This document shows positions 55,844 through 64,000 of a stretch of DNA of 64,000 bases, piece by piece. A program made the position numbers and the translations under genes. The notes under the pieces are model-generated. The model was given only the letters and a program-made list of their open reading frames with translations. It did not search any database and was not told where the DNA came from. The number at the start of each line of letters is the position of its first letter. The stretch's first letter is position 1. This stretch comes from Sva-07 sp963774765 (GTDB lineage Bacteria > Actinomycetota > Acidimicrobiia > Acidimicrobiales > Ilumatobacteraceae): assembly GCA_963774765.1 (NCBI GenBank), contig CAVZGP010000011.1:434001-498000 (forward strand), given 5' to 3'.

Positions 55844-57162
55844 GCTGGTCGGTCTCGACCAGCCGCGGCCGTACTGTGCTCGGCCATGTGATCGTCGTCG
55901 TTTCGTCGTTCACCGTCCCATTCGTGGTCGCCGCGATTCAGGCACCGCGCAGCGGTGTCACCTTCTCGTATCGGCTTGACACGGCGTTCTGGCCGTTGGT
56001 CTTCGTGGGTCTCACCAACGTTGTGAGCGCCAATCTCATCGGGCTGCCGAATTTGTATCGGCGGTTCAGAACTCGTGCGCTGGCGTCGGTCGGCGCGGCG
56101 GCGCTCGCCTCGCTGGTTGCAACCTCGCTGCTCGTGCTCGTCCAATCGACCGCCTTGCCTCGGTCGGTATTCTTCGCGACCCCGCTGCTGCTGGCTCCGC
56201 TGTACTTCGCTTCCACCGTTGTTGTCCTTGGCGCCGTCTTCGCCAAGCAGCGTCAGCGTCTCGTGCTCGTGGGCGAGCGCGGAGAACTCGCTGCGGTCGA
56301 GCCCGACGTGGAGTCGTTGGAGCGAATGGACTGGAGCATCGTCACGCCCGACGAGTTCGTTCGCGATGCCGAACAGATCCAGTCGCTCCGTCCTGACATC
56401 GTGGTGTTGTGCATGTCCGCTCGCGAACGGCCCGACGTGGTCGCCATTGCCGAGCGACTGCATGCGATGGCGACCAAGGTTCGGTTGCTCGTGGACTTCT
56501 ATGAGGAGCAGTTCGGCAAGCTCCCGCTCCAGGAACTGGAGATGACCGGGTTGTTCACGGACGTCGCCGAGATCCACGCGCCGGTGTACACGCGGGCGAA
56601 GCGTTGGATCGACGTGTTGGCAGGGTTGGTGCTGCTGCTCCCGCTGGTCCTCATCGCGCCAGTCGTGTGGGTTGGCAATCGGGTCGCTGGTCCAGGACCT
56701 TTGTTCTTCAGTCAGGAACGCGTCGGGCTCCACGGGTCACGGTTTCGAATCCACAAGTTCCGAACGATGCGACCGTCGACCGTCTCGGCCGGAGAATGGA
56801 CGGCAGACAACGACCCTCGGATCACCAAGGTCGGTTCAATCCTGCGTCGGACACATCTCGATGAGCTGCCGCAGTCGATCAACATCCTTCGTGGTGAACT
56901 GTCGATGGTGGGTCCGCGACCCGAACAGGTTCACTACGTGGAGCACCTGTCGGACACGGTGCCGTTCTACGGATTGCGCCACTCGGTTCGACCTGGTCTC
57001 ACCGGCTGGGCCCAGGTCCGATACCCCTATGGCGCCACCGAACACGACGCTGTCGAGAAGTTGCAGTTCGAGCTGTACTACATACGTCATCAGCGCTTGT
57101 CCCTGGACGTGCAGGTGCTGGCGATGACCGTGGCGAACATCCTGACCGGGGCAGGCAAGTAG
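55840..57162 (+). CDS. Undecaprenyl-phosphate sugar transferase (WcaJ/exopolysaccharide initiation type)
   Basis: This 440-residue polyprenyl-phosphate hexose-1-phosphate transferase has N-terminal membrane helices ('LASLVATSLLVLVQSTALP', 'LLLAPLYFASTVVVLGAVFA'), a CoA-binding-like middle domain, a further helix ('VLAGLVLLLPLVLIAPVVW') and the bacterial sugar transferase domain: 'RVGLHGSRFRIHKFRTMRPS', ILRRTHLDELPQSINILRGE, LSMVGPRPEQV and 'RHSVRPGLTGWAQVRYPYG'. It starts the assembly of a surface polysaccharide on the lipid carrier. The remaining genes for that polymer lie on the opposite strand downstream. Confidence 0.9.
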   Translation: MSWSVSTSRGRTVLGHVIVVVSSFTVPFVVAAIQAPRSGVTFSYRLDTAFWPLVFVGLTNVVSANLIGLPNLYRRFRTRALASVGAAALASLVATSLLVLVQSTALPRSVFFATPLLLAPLYFASTVVVLGAVFAKQRQRLVLVGERGELAAVEPDVESLERMDWSIVTPDEFVRDAEQIQSLRPDIVVLCMSARERPDVVAIAERLHAMATKVRLLVDFYEEQFGKLPLQELEMTGLFTDVAEIHAPVYTRAKRWIDVLAGLVLLLPLVLIAPVVWVGNRVAGPGPLFFSQERVGLHGSRFRIHKFRTMRPSTVSAGEWTADNDPRITKVGSILRRTHLDELPQSINILRGELSMVGPRPEQVHYVEHLSDTVPFYGLRHSVRPGLTGWAQVRYPYGATEHDAVEKLQFELYYIRHQRLSLDVQVLAMTVANILTGAGK

Positions 57163-57178
57163 CGCCTGCAGGTCTCGC

Positions 57179-58505
57179 TCAGCGTGGAGTCTGGCGAGCA
57201 AGAAGTCGCATGGCCGCTGTCAGCGCCGCCGGGACGATCAACGCGGTGAGGAGCCACCACCGGACGACGCTGATCGAGAACGGATCGCGGAAGAACACCA
57301 TGAGCAGGGTGCCGGCGACGATCGCGTAGCTCACCCGGTACACGCTCGAGCGCGGTGCAGATGCGAGACGCCGTAGCCGACTGAGTGAGCCTCCCAGGAG
57401 AAGGACAACGATGAGGCTGCCGATCGAGCCGAAATTGACCAGTAGCGATACCGACACATTCAGTCCGCCGAGCGGATTGTCGAGCTGGAACCCGATGTCT
57501 TCGGGAGTCACGCGCAGATCGTCCTTGGTCGGCAGCAGCACTCGGGGGACGATGTTGACGGAGTCGGACGCGAGCAACACAGGAATGCGTATCGCGTCGA
57601 ACTGTGAACTGTTGTCCTCCAGCGTGTTGAACAGCGCAATCGACCCCTGGACCGCCTCGGTGGTCGAGAAGAGCTTCATGTCGGCCGCGGTTGGAGTGTC
57701 GCCGGTGCGCAGCGATCCGTAGGCGGCCAGAAGCGCGAATGCCGCAAGGCCCCCGAACACGATCGTGGTCCTGCGCAGTGGTCTGATGGCGACGCAGAAC
57801 CACACGACTCCGGCAACGGCGAATGTTGTTGCGTACAGCCGACCGCCTGCCAGCAGGAGCGCGCCCATGACGGGCACAAACGCGATGCCGAAGACCATGG
57901 TCCGGAACTTGGCGCTGCTGCCCGATGCATCGATCGGCCAGGCGACGTCGCGCGAGTCTCGATCGAGCGTAGAGCAACATGACGCCGACGAGCGATGCTG
58001 CGGCCGCCAGCGTCCCACGGCCGGTCTGCGATTGGATGAGCGTGGGGTCGTTCGATCGGTACCCACTCAGAATGATCGTGAGGTTGATGACCACGACGAG
58101 CAGGAAGATCAGGTAGGCGGCGGCAACCGCGGCCAGCGACACCGGGAACGCCGAGCGTGCCGAGTCGGCGATGGGGACTCGAACGGGTCGATGCGTCCAC
58201 GAGTCCGCAACCACGCAGCCGGCGTGGAAGGCGATGAGCATCGCCAGCGTCCAAGTGCTGAACGCCAACGCTCGATCCGTCGGGATCCGACCGAAGATGC
58301 TCCAGACGAACGAGTACTGACCGTCGAGGCTCCGAAGCCGAGCCATCAGCAACGGGAGTGCCAGGTAGTACGCGTGTCCCATCGTGAACAGGATGCGATG
58401 ATCGATGATGATGCGTCGATCGCGGAATCGGTACACGATGTACCCCACACCCAGCAACAGCGACGCGGTGTCGACCACGAGTCCGAGCATCTGGTGGCTG
58501 ATCAC
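57179..58505 (-). CDS. Polysaccharide polymerase-like membrane protein, one frameshift
   Basis: GTG at 58505 overlaps the stop of the upstream glycosyltransferase (GTGA). The protein has about ten membrane helices ('SLAAVAAAYLIFLLVVVINL', 'VFGIAFVPVMGALLLAGGRL', 'VSYAIVAGTLLMVFFRDPF') and a large loop ('STTEAVQGSIALFNTLEDNS'), the general shape of Wzy/O-antigen polymerase or EpsK-like proteins. The frame changes near 57962. Function is assigned from topology and locus only, as no catalytic motif can be read. Confidence 0.6.
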
Positions 58506-59545
58506 GTCACCTGCCGTTGGACGGCTCGATACAACTCGACATGATCCGTGGCCGATCGATTCCAGCTGAATCGCGTGGCCATCTGGTCGGTGACATCGGT
58601 CGGCAATGACGTCTCTTCGGCCAGCGACGACGTGATCGACTCGATGTCGTCGGGATCGAAGTACGAGGCGAGGTCCCCGGCAATCTCGACATGAGGCGCG
58701 ATCCGTGAACACCACACTTTGCATCCATGGTGGAGTGCGTCGAGCACGGGAAATCCGAATCCTTCGAATCGAGACGGACAGACGACTCCGTCGACGAGTT
58801 GGTAGAGCCCGCTGAGTTCCTGGTCGGTCACACGTCCCAGATAGTGGATCCCAGGTCGCGTCGGCAGTGTCCAGCCGCGAACGGATCTCGCCGCGGTGGA
58901 CATCATCGATTCGTGTGGTCCTGGTGGCGGCCCTGCGACGAGCAGGCTCGTCGGGCGCTCGCCTGCAACTGTGCGATCGTAGGCGGCGGCGACGGTTGCG
59001 AAGTTCTTGTATGCGTCGCGGTGCCCAACGTGCAGCAGCAGCCGGTGACCGCCGGGATTGTCGAGTTCGACTCCGTGGTGCCGGTCGATCGGCACGGATG
59101 GGCCGTGCTGGGCGACCACGATCGGACGGTCGTTGACGAGCGAACCGTAGTAGTCCAGGAGATCGTCACGTGTTGCGTTCGAGACGGCGACGATGCCTGC
59201 GGCGTGGCGCACTGCGAGTCGTCGTTCATGCCGGCCGACGATTGCTCGTCTGCCCGGGATGAAGCCACGCTCGTAGGCAAGGTCGTGGGCGGTCATCACG
59301 AGTTCGCAGCCTTGTCGAGGGGCCGGCCAACGGAACAGGCTGGTGTGCACCGTGCCGTGGACACCCACCAGCGGGATGTATCGGTCGTACTTCGATCGGG
59401 CGGGACGCTCGATGACTTGGATGTCGTCGCGTCCGGAGAGCTCGTCGAGCAGGTGACGCCAGTACATCGTCGCGCCACGAGCGCTCTGCACGCTGTAGAT
59501 GACGTTGTCGAACGTTACCGTCACAGCGGTCTTCACAGATGACAC
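58502..59545 (-). CDS. Glycosyltransferase family 1/4
   Basis: This 347-residue GT-B enzyme has TAHDLAYERGFIPGRRAIVG, 'IVAVSNATRDDLLDYYGSLV', LLLHVGHRDAYKNFATVA (start of the nucleotide-sugar domain), 'YLGRVTDQELSGLYQLVDGV' and the donor-site motif CPSRFEGFGFPVLDALHHGC with E-x7-E spacing. It transfers a sugar from NDP-sugar during repeat-unit assembly. It sits between a GT2 (9 bp upstream) and the polymerase-like gene (4-bp overlap). Confidence 0.85.
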   Translation of the reverse strand: MSSVKTAVTVTFDNVIYSVQSARGATMYWRHLLDELSGRDDIQVIERPARSKYDRYIPLVGVHGTVHTSLFRWPAPRQGCELVMTAHDLAYERGFIPGRRAIVGRHERRLAVRHAAGIVAVSNATRDDLLDYYGSLVNDRPIVVAQHGPSVPIDRHHGVELDNPGGHRLLLHVGHRDAYKNFATVAAAYDRTVAGERPTSLLVAGPPPGPHESMMSTAARSVRGWTLPTRPGIHYLGRVTDQELSGLYQLVDGVVCPSRFEGFGFPVLDALHHGCKVWCSRIAPHVEIAGDLASYFDPDDIESITSSLAEETSLPTDVTDQMATRFSWNRSATDHVELYRAVQRQVT

Positions 59546-59554
59546 GAGGATCGG

Positions 59555-60475
59555 TCAGCTGTTCGACGTCTGGGCGTCGAACTTCGGGGCCCCTGGCCCC
59601 TTGATCAGGCGCTTGTCGCGGGAGAACCGATGCTCGATCAGCTTCAGCCGTGCCCTGGCAGCGATGCCTGCGTGCACCACCATGCGCTTGACAGCAGAGT
59701 CGTTCTCGGCCAGATAGATGTCGTAGAGGCGCCGGAGTGCGTCGTGGCTGAGGCGGACCTCGCGGGCCACGTTCTGGTTCACGGACTTGCTGCCGAGATG
59801 GTAGACCGACGCGTCGGCGACATAGTCGACCTCGACGCCGGCGCGTTTGAGCATGAGACAATAAGCCTGGTCGCAATACGCCCATGAGAACCGTTCGTCG
59901 AGCGTGCCCACCGACTCCCAGACGTCGCGCCGGATGATGAATGCAGTGGTTCCGATCGACTCGACTGCTTGCGAACGTTCGTAGTCGAAATCGGTGTTGT
60001 AGTACCGATCGGTCCATGGGTTCCCCGGCCAGATCCGATGCAGGTTGATCGTCTGCATCGTCATGGTGGCGATGCCTGGGAAGCTTCGGATGCAGTGCTG
60101 GATCGTTCCGTCGGGATTCAACAAGCGTGGTCCGGCCGCTCCGACCCCGGGGTGTTCGTCCATGTACTCGACGAGGGCGCTGATGGCGTCACCTTCGAGC
60201 ACGGTGTCGGTGTTCAGCAGCAGCCCATAGCGACCTTGCGCGAGCGTGAGCCCGCGATTGTTCGTCTTGGCGTAGCGCACGTTCTCGTCGTTGACGACGA
60301 CACTCACCTGCGGCAGTTCTCGACGAACGACCTCGACGGTGTCGTCGGGTGAGCGGTCGTCGACGAGGATGATCTCGTACGAGACTCGCCCGGTGTTGTC
60401 GATCACGCTGCGTAGGCAGTCCATCGTCAGGTCGCGCGTGTTGTAGCTGGCGACAATGATGCTCACATCGATCAT
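59555..60475 (-). CDS. Glycosyltransferase family 2 (rhamnosyltransferase-like)
   Basis: A 306-residue GT-A enzyme with VSIIVASYNTRDLTMDCLRS, ILVDDRSPDDTVEVV, 'YGLLLNTDTVLEGDAISALV' (DxD-like NTDT), GAAGPRLLNPDGTIQ and FSWAYCDQAYCLMLKRAG, where the usual E-D pair of rhamnosyltransferases is replaced by CDQ. It overlaps the acetyltransferase stop by 4 bp (ATGA). No membrane segment is present. Confidence 0.85.
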   Translation of the reverse strand: MIDVSIIVASYNTRDLTMDCLRSVIDNTGRVSYEIILVDDRSPDDTVEVVRRELPQVSVVVNDENVRYAKTNNRGLTLAQGRYGLLLNTDTVLEGDAISALVEYMDEHPGVGAAGPRLLNPDGTIQHCIRSFPGIATMTMQTINLHRIWPGNPWTDRYYNTDFDYERSQAVESIGTTAFIIRRDVWESVGTLDERFSWAYCDQAYCLMLKRAGVEVDYVADASVYHLGSKSVNQNVAREVRLSHDALRRLYDIYLAENDSAVKRMVVHAGIAARARLKLIEHRFSRDKRLIKGPGAPKFDAQTSNS

Positions 60476-61113
60476 TTCGCACCTCCGGGTGAGAGTTGTT
60501 GTTCGGGTTGCCGGGCGGCGGTGTGGCCATGATCCGATGTCGCTGCGCGCAGCACACGAGCGGGCACGCCGCCGACGACATCGCCGTCGGCGACGTTGTC
60601 GATGACCACGGCGTTGGCGCCGATCACGGCTCCCGCCCCAATGCTGATTCCTCCGAGAACCTTGGCACCTGCGGAGATCGTCACGTCGTCGCCGACCCGG
60701 GGTCTGCGGTCGGGGACGAAGCCGAGGTCGAGCGTCGTCGCTCCCAGCGTGACGCCCTGAAAGATCGTTGCGTTTGCGCCGATTCGCGCTGCTCCGAGCA
60801 CGATGCCACCGGCATGTGGAAAATAGAGTCCGGGACCGATGTCCGACTGCAATGCCGCTTCGACCCCGTACACGGTCATGTTCAGATACGACGCTACCTT
60901 CGCGAAGGGACGGACGAACGGCGAGCGGTGACGTGCTGCCCAGAGCGACACGCGGAGCAGGAACACCGGGTGGAAGCGGTGGTTCACCACCTGGCGAATC
61001 AGCGTCTGTGTCGTTGCGTGACCGGTCGAGCCGGCGACTCGAAGCTGGCGTTCGACATCGCCGAGGAGCACGGCCATCAGACTGGGCCGGTCGGGGACCT
61101 CAGGCTGCAGCAT
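60472..61113 (-). CDS. Serine O-acetyltransferase-like (left-handed beta-helix) enzyme
   Basis: A 213-residue hexapeptide-repeat protein: helical N-terminus (LIRQVVNHRFHPVFLLRVSL), then 'LYFPHAGGIVLGAARIGANA', IFQGVTLGA, VGDDVTISAGAKVLGGISIG, 'AVIGANAVVIDNVADGDVVG' and GVPARVLR. The catalytic His is in FPHAGG. It resembles CysE, but such SAT-like proteins inside glycan loci usually acetylate sugars, which is the preferred reading. Its N-terminus overlaps the Wzz-like gene's end by 14 bp. Confidence 0.8.
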   Translation of the reverse strand: MLQPEVPDRPSLMAVLLGDVERQLRVAGSTGHATTQTLIRQVVNHRFHPVFLLRVSLWAARHRSPFVRPFAKVASYLNMTVYGVEAALQSDIGPGLYFPHAGGIVLGAARIGANATIFQGVTLGATTLDLGFVPDRRPRVGDDVTISAGAKVLGGISIGAGAVIGANAVVIDNVADGDVVGGVPARVLRAATSDHGHTAARQPEQQLSPGGAK

Positions 61114-62340
61114 CTCGGAATGCTCCGAGTGAGGCGACGGTCAGCACGGTCCCGACCGCCTCGAATCCGGCGTCTCTGAGGGTCGACGCGGCAAGTGTGA
61201 GGTCCTTCGTGCCCGTCTTGTTGATGGCAGCCACGAGAATGTATGCGCCGTCGCCGTCCCCGTCGCCGTCGCCGTCGCCCACGTCCACCAAGCCGAGCTG
61301 GGGCGGCTGGACCACGGCCGGCGCGGGAAGGCCTCGCTCGTGGAGTGCCGCGGCTGAGTGTTCGTGCCGCATCGGTCGCTGCGCCGGTGTCGCACGGAGC
61401 GAAGACGACACGTCGTCCCCCGCTCTGATTCGCGATCGGATCGAGCCAGTGTGTCGAGATGGTCCGGGGTGTCCAAGGCCGTGACAGCGATGATCTGCCC
61501 GGCGATCGAGGCGTCGACGGCGTCGCGGCCCGTCACGCGAGTGTTGAAGAACGAACGTGCCAGAACCCCGACGGTCGCGAGAATTGTACCGAGCAGAGCA
61601 CCGGCAATGAAGGGAACGGCGCCACCGCCGACAGCCTGAACATCCGACGGGGCGACCACGCCGATCGGCCGCGAGGCGAATTGCGTCAACGCGTCCCCTT
61701 CGGCGGTGAGGCTGCGCAGTTCGGACTCGAGGCTGAGGCGCTGGCTGCTCAGGGAGTCGGCGAACGCGTCAGTCAGGCCGGGTTGTCTCAGTTGCTCGTC
61801 GAGAGCTTCGATCTGGTCCGTAGCCGACTGCTCCTTGCCGGTGATGACAGTCGTGAGTTGGTCGATGTTGCCCTTGATCGCGGACTGCACCAGGCCCTGG
61901 TAGCTCGTGCCGTACAACTCCACCGCTCGAGTTGTCCGTCCTTCGTCGCTTGCCACAGAGATCGTCGTGTGGACACCGGTCGACGTGCTCGAGTCGGTCA
62001 CAGTGACGTTGATCTTCCCACCCACCTGCGATTCGATGTCGGCTTCGAGGTCGTCCGCCTCCAGTGCTGCCTTCATCGAGGGCCCGGTGATGTCGCCCGT
62101 CATCGACTCGATCGGAATGTTGACGGCGTCGAGTTCGGCGGCACTGGAGGGAAGTTGGAGTGACGTCGATCCGCCGTAGTCCTTGCCGAGCGAGAACAGA
62201 CCGAATAGCAGCGCCCCAACCACTGCCGAGGCCACGATCCAGCGGACGCCACGGCGCAGCGCCCGACTGTGGCGGTCGAGGTGGGGGTCGATCTCGCCGT
62301 CGAGGTGGTAGAGGTGGGCGGTGCCAGAGGCGTTGGGCAT
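61100..62340 (-). CDS. Wzz-like chain-length/polysaccharide co-polymerase, one frameshift
   Basis: ATG at 62340 starts a cytoplasmic segment, a first membrane helix ('WIVASAVVGALLFGLFSLGK'), a long extracytoplasmic part with helices ('ADIESQVGGKINVTVTDSST', 'QSATDQIEALDEQLRQPGLT') and a second helix ('VPFIAGALLGTILATVGVLA'), the Wzz layout. A frame change near 61420 leads to a short cytoplasmic domain (GAYILVAAINKTGTKDLTLA, 'AASTLRDAGFEAVGTVLTVA') reminiscent of a degenerate tyrosine-kinase domain without a visible Walker A. It carries a (Asp-Gly)5 run. Confidence 0.65.
61247..61279. repeat. Hexanucleotide microsatellite (GTCGCC-type)
   Basis: About five and a half units of GCCGTC, one imperfect (CCCGTC-type), encode alternating Asp-Gly on the minus strand inside the Wzz-like gene. 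Unit gain or loss changes two residues without shifting frame. Confidence 0.8.
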
Positions 62341-62442
62341 GGAGTCTCGATCGGGAGTGGTCGTGCAGGAACTGACGCTGTACAACGTCGCCTGCAGCGT
62401 AGCTGCCGGTCGTTTCGACCCGGCGGCGCAGTGGTGTGCCGC

Positions 62443-63658
62443 TCAGAACGCAGTACGAAGCCGGACGGTGCGGCGAGACCGCCAGATCGTGACGACCGCG
62501 ATCCAGACGCCGACTTGGGTGACAAGCCACAGGGCCGCGGTGGTCGTTGCGCCGCCGCTACCGAACGCGACGACCGCGATCAGGTCGAGCAGCGTGGCAA
62601 CGGAAATGATCACCAACCAGATCCGTTCCCGTCCCTCGGAATTGAACGCGAATCCATAGGGGATCGCGAACGTGTACGGGACGATCGCCAATGAGAGCAG
62701 CGCTGTCGGCACGATCAGTGAGTACCCGGCAAACGTCTCGCTTGTGATGCTCAACAACGCAGCAACGGCCACGGGCAGCGGTGCCATCGCCAGTGAGAGC
62801 GCGCCGACCTTCCGCGATGCTCGCTGTGTCATCGATCGCATCGCTGTCCGGCTCCTCGCGGAGCTGGATCTGGCGGACGTACAGCGAATTGTTGAGTGAT
62901 CCCAGCGCGATCAGCATCGGGCCGACGATGCGCCCTGCGATCGCGTAGCGGGTCGCTTCGGACGCCGCTCCCACGATCGAGAGGGTCAGATAGTCGACCC
63001 GGTTGAAGGCCATCGCCACGATGCCGATTGCAATCATCGCTCTCGACTGGCCGAGCACGTCACCGAACGCGCCCAAGCTCGCCTCCAAGGTGGGGTCGCT
63101 GAAGCCTCAGTGGACCGAGTGAGGTAATCGCCAGTGCTGCCACCCACACGATGACGTACGACAACGCCCACGACGTCGGCCCGGCGCCGGCAGCTATCAA
63201 CGGGACCGTGACGAGGCCGAAGAGCACGCCGCTACAGCGTCGGCGGCCGCCGACCTCGGGTAGTCGTCGCCAAGTGCGTGCAGACTCGCTACCAGGCTCG
63301 GTACGATGCTGACGATGCTGCCGAGGCCGAGCAGCACACTGATGGTGACGGTTTGCGTCAATGCGATGGAGAGCGCCACACCGGCAACCGAGCATGCTGA
63401 GGCGAGGATCAGCGACTTTGTCCGCGCATCGCGGAAGCTTCTCGTGGCCTGCTCGTACCGGATGAGGTGTTGTTGGAATGCAGTGGCCGGTGCCACCACC
63501 GTGAGCAACATCACCGTCACGCCCACGAGAAGATCGTTGTATCCCTGGTCGGTGAGCACGAGCGACGGCCCGATGGCGAACACGAAGAAGCCCGCCTGCG
63601 CGACACCTCGACCGACGAGGACTGTGACGGCAGGGGACGGGTGCTTCCCAGGTGTCAC
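62443..63658 (-). CDS. Wzx-like oligosaccharide flippase, several frameshifts
   Basis: Membrane segments in successive frames (FFVFAIGPSLVLTDQGYNDL; 'SLILASACSVAGVALSIALT'; 'SYVIVWVAALAITSLGP'; 'YAIAGRIVGPMLIALGSLNN'; 'TETFAGYSLIVPTALLSLAI'-like 'FAGYSLIVPTALLSLAIVPY') add up to a 12-helix polysaccharide exporter of about 400 residues. Frame changes fall near 63230, 63080 and 62850. It would move lipid-linked repeat units across the membrane. ATG at 63658 overlaps the methyltransferase stop (ATGA). Confidence 0.6.
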
Positions 63659-64000
63659 ACGACGGTCCGTACCGACAGCACGGGCCCGATTCGGCGACGC
63701 ATCTGACGTCCGTTCGGCAGATTGATCGTGTACAGCATCGCGTGCAGCACAGCGCGTGCGAGCCGCTGGAGTGCCCGGGTCGTCGGTCCGTCGGCGCCGA
63801 CCTGGTCGAGGAACGTAACCTCGCGAAATCCGGCTTGCGTCAACACGTATTCGAGACTCTGTTCGGTGAATCCGACTTCGTGGGTGAAGTCGGAATACCT
63901 GAAGAAGAGGCCGTTGAGGGGATCACCCATGTTGGGCACCTCGAGCACGAGGACACCGCCCGGCCGCAACGAAGTGCGGATGTCTCGGAGGAAACCGATG
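63655..64000 (-). CDS. Class I SAM-dependent methyltransferase (C-terminal part, runs off window)
   Basis: Only the last ~115 residues are present: LRPGGVLVLEVPNMGDPLNG (strand after motif III), 'YSDFTHEVGFTEQSLEYVLT' and the C-terminal 'RALQRLARAVLHAMLYTINL'. The frame is open to the window edge, so the catalytic SAM site lies outside. It probably modifies a sugar of the surface polysaccharide and is co-translated with the flippase. Confidence 0.75.
   Translation of the reverse strand, partial: IGFLRDIRTSLRPGGVLVLEVPNMGDPLNGLFFRYSDFTHEVGFTEQSLEYVLTQAGFREVTFLDQVGADGPTTRALQRLARAVLHAMLYTINLPNGRQMRRRIGPVLSVRTVV

Noticed and set aside
61247..61279. Phase-variable switch at the GTCGCC repeat in the Wzz-like gene
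   Set aside because: The unit is six bases, so copy-number change cannot shift the frame. The frame change at about 61420 lies elsewhere.

Overview
This window is high-GC DNA from an actinobacterium, most likely an Ilumatobacter-like member of the Acidimicrobiia. That assignment is an inference from the gene content: a SufR-SufB-SufC-SufD-SufT Fe-S operon with a separate SufS-SufU pair, LytR_C proteins, a mycothiol-type DinB/maleylpyruvate-isomerase-family protein, an LPATG surface protein, a UGSC selenoprotein and GTG/TTG starts. No rRNA, tRNA or CRISPR array was seen. Many genes carry single-base frameshifts, often next to short runs of one base, in families that are normally intact. The simplest explanation is an error-prone (long-read or metagenome) assembly, so most broken genes here are probably intact in the organism.

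Layout. 0.4-11.3 kb: a very large secreted protein (DUF11 and SdrD_B-like repeats, C-terminal gingipain-like C25 peptidase). It is followed within 6 bp by a Tat-exported cysteine-rich protein, then a PqqD-HprK fusion and an NTP_transf_5 nucleotidyltransferase, an assemblage resembling peptide-modification (RiPP-like) loci. 11.3-17.6 kb: a DUF559/AbiEi-like gene framed by two inverted copies of a 47-bp palindrome, a RecB-type nuclease, a GT2 and HEAT-repeat pair, two LytR_C proteins and a small conserved gene. 17.7-22.7 kb: a TauD-type dioxygenase, two CoA-ester lyases, and a UGSC selenoprotein (in-frame TGA followed by a SECIS-like hairpin) with its thioredoxin-like partner. 22.8-27 kb: metallo-hydrolase, MauE-like protein, S9 peptidase, ferredoxin and a small protein.

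27.1-34.4 kb: the complete Suf Fe-S assembly system. SufR is divergent from sufBCDT and a YbaK-like deacylase, and sufS-sufU face them on the other strand. 34.5-44.4 kb: a D-xylose locus (xylA, a divergent ROK regulator, xylF-xylH-xylG ABC importer), interrupted by a divergent pair of CRTAC1-type and vanadium-haloperoxidase-type exported proteins. 44.5-49 kb: metallo-hydrolase, a decayed methyltransferase, a Phd/VapC toxin-antitoxin pair, an acyl-CoA dehydrogenase and two small actinobacterial genes. 49.4-54.7 kb: a multiply broken secreted metzincin-type protease, an alpha/beta hydrolase and an LPATG-anchored repeat protein. 54.9-64 kb: a surface-polysaccharide locus (methyltransferases, WcaJ-type initiating transferase, polymerase-like protein, two glycosyltransferases, serine O-acetyltransferase-like enzyme, Wzz-like protein, Wzx-like flippase) running off the window end.

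Across the window lie at least five families of 35-50 bp palindromic repeats, almost all just after stop codons. The exception is a 49-bp copy lying in frame inside sufD, where it appears to encode about 17 extra residues. That insertion and the PqqD-HprK/C25/Cys-rich cassette are the two observations most worth following.
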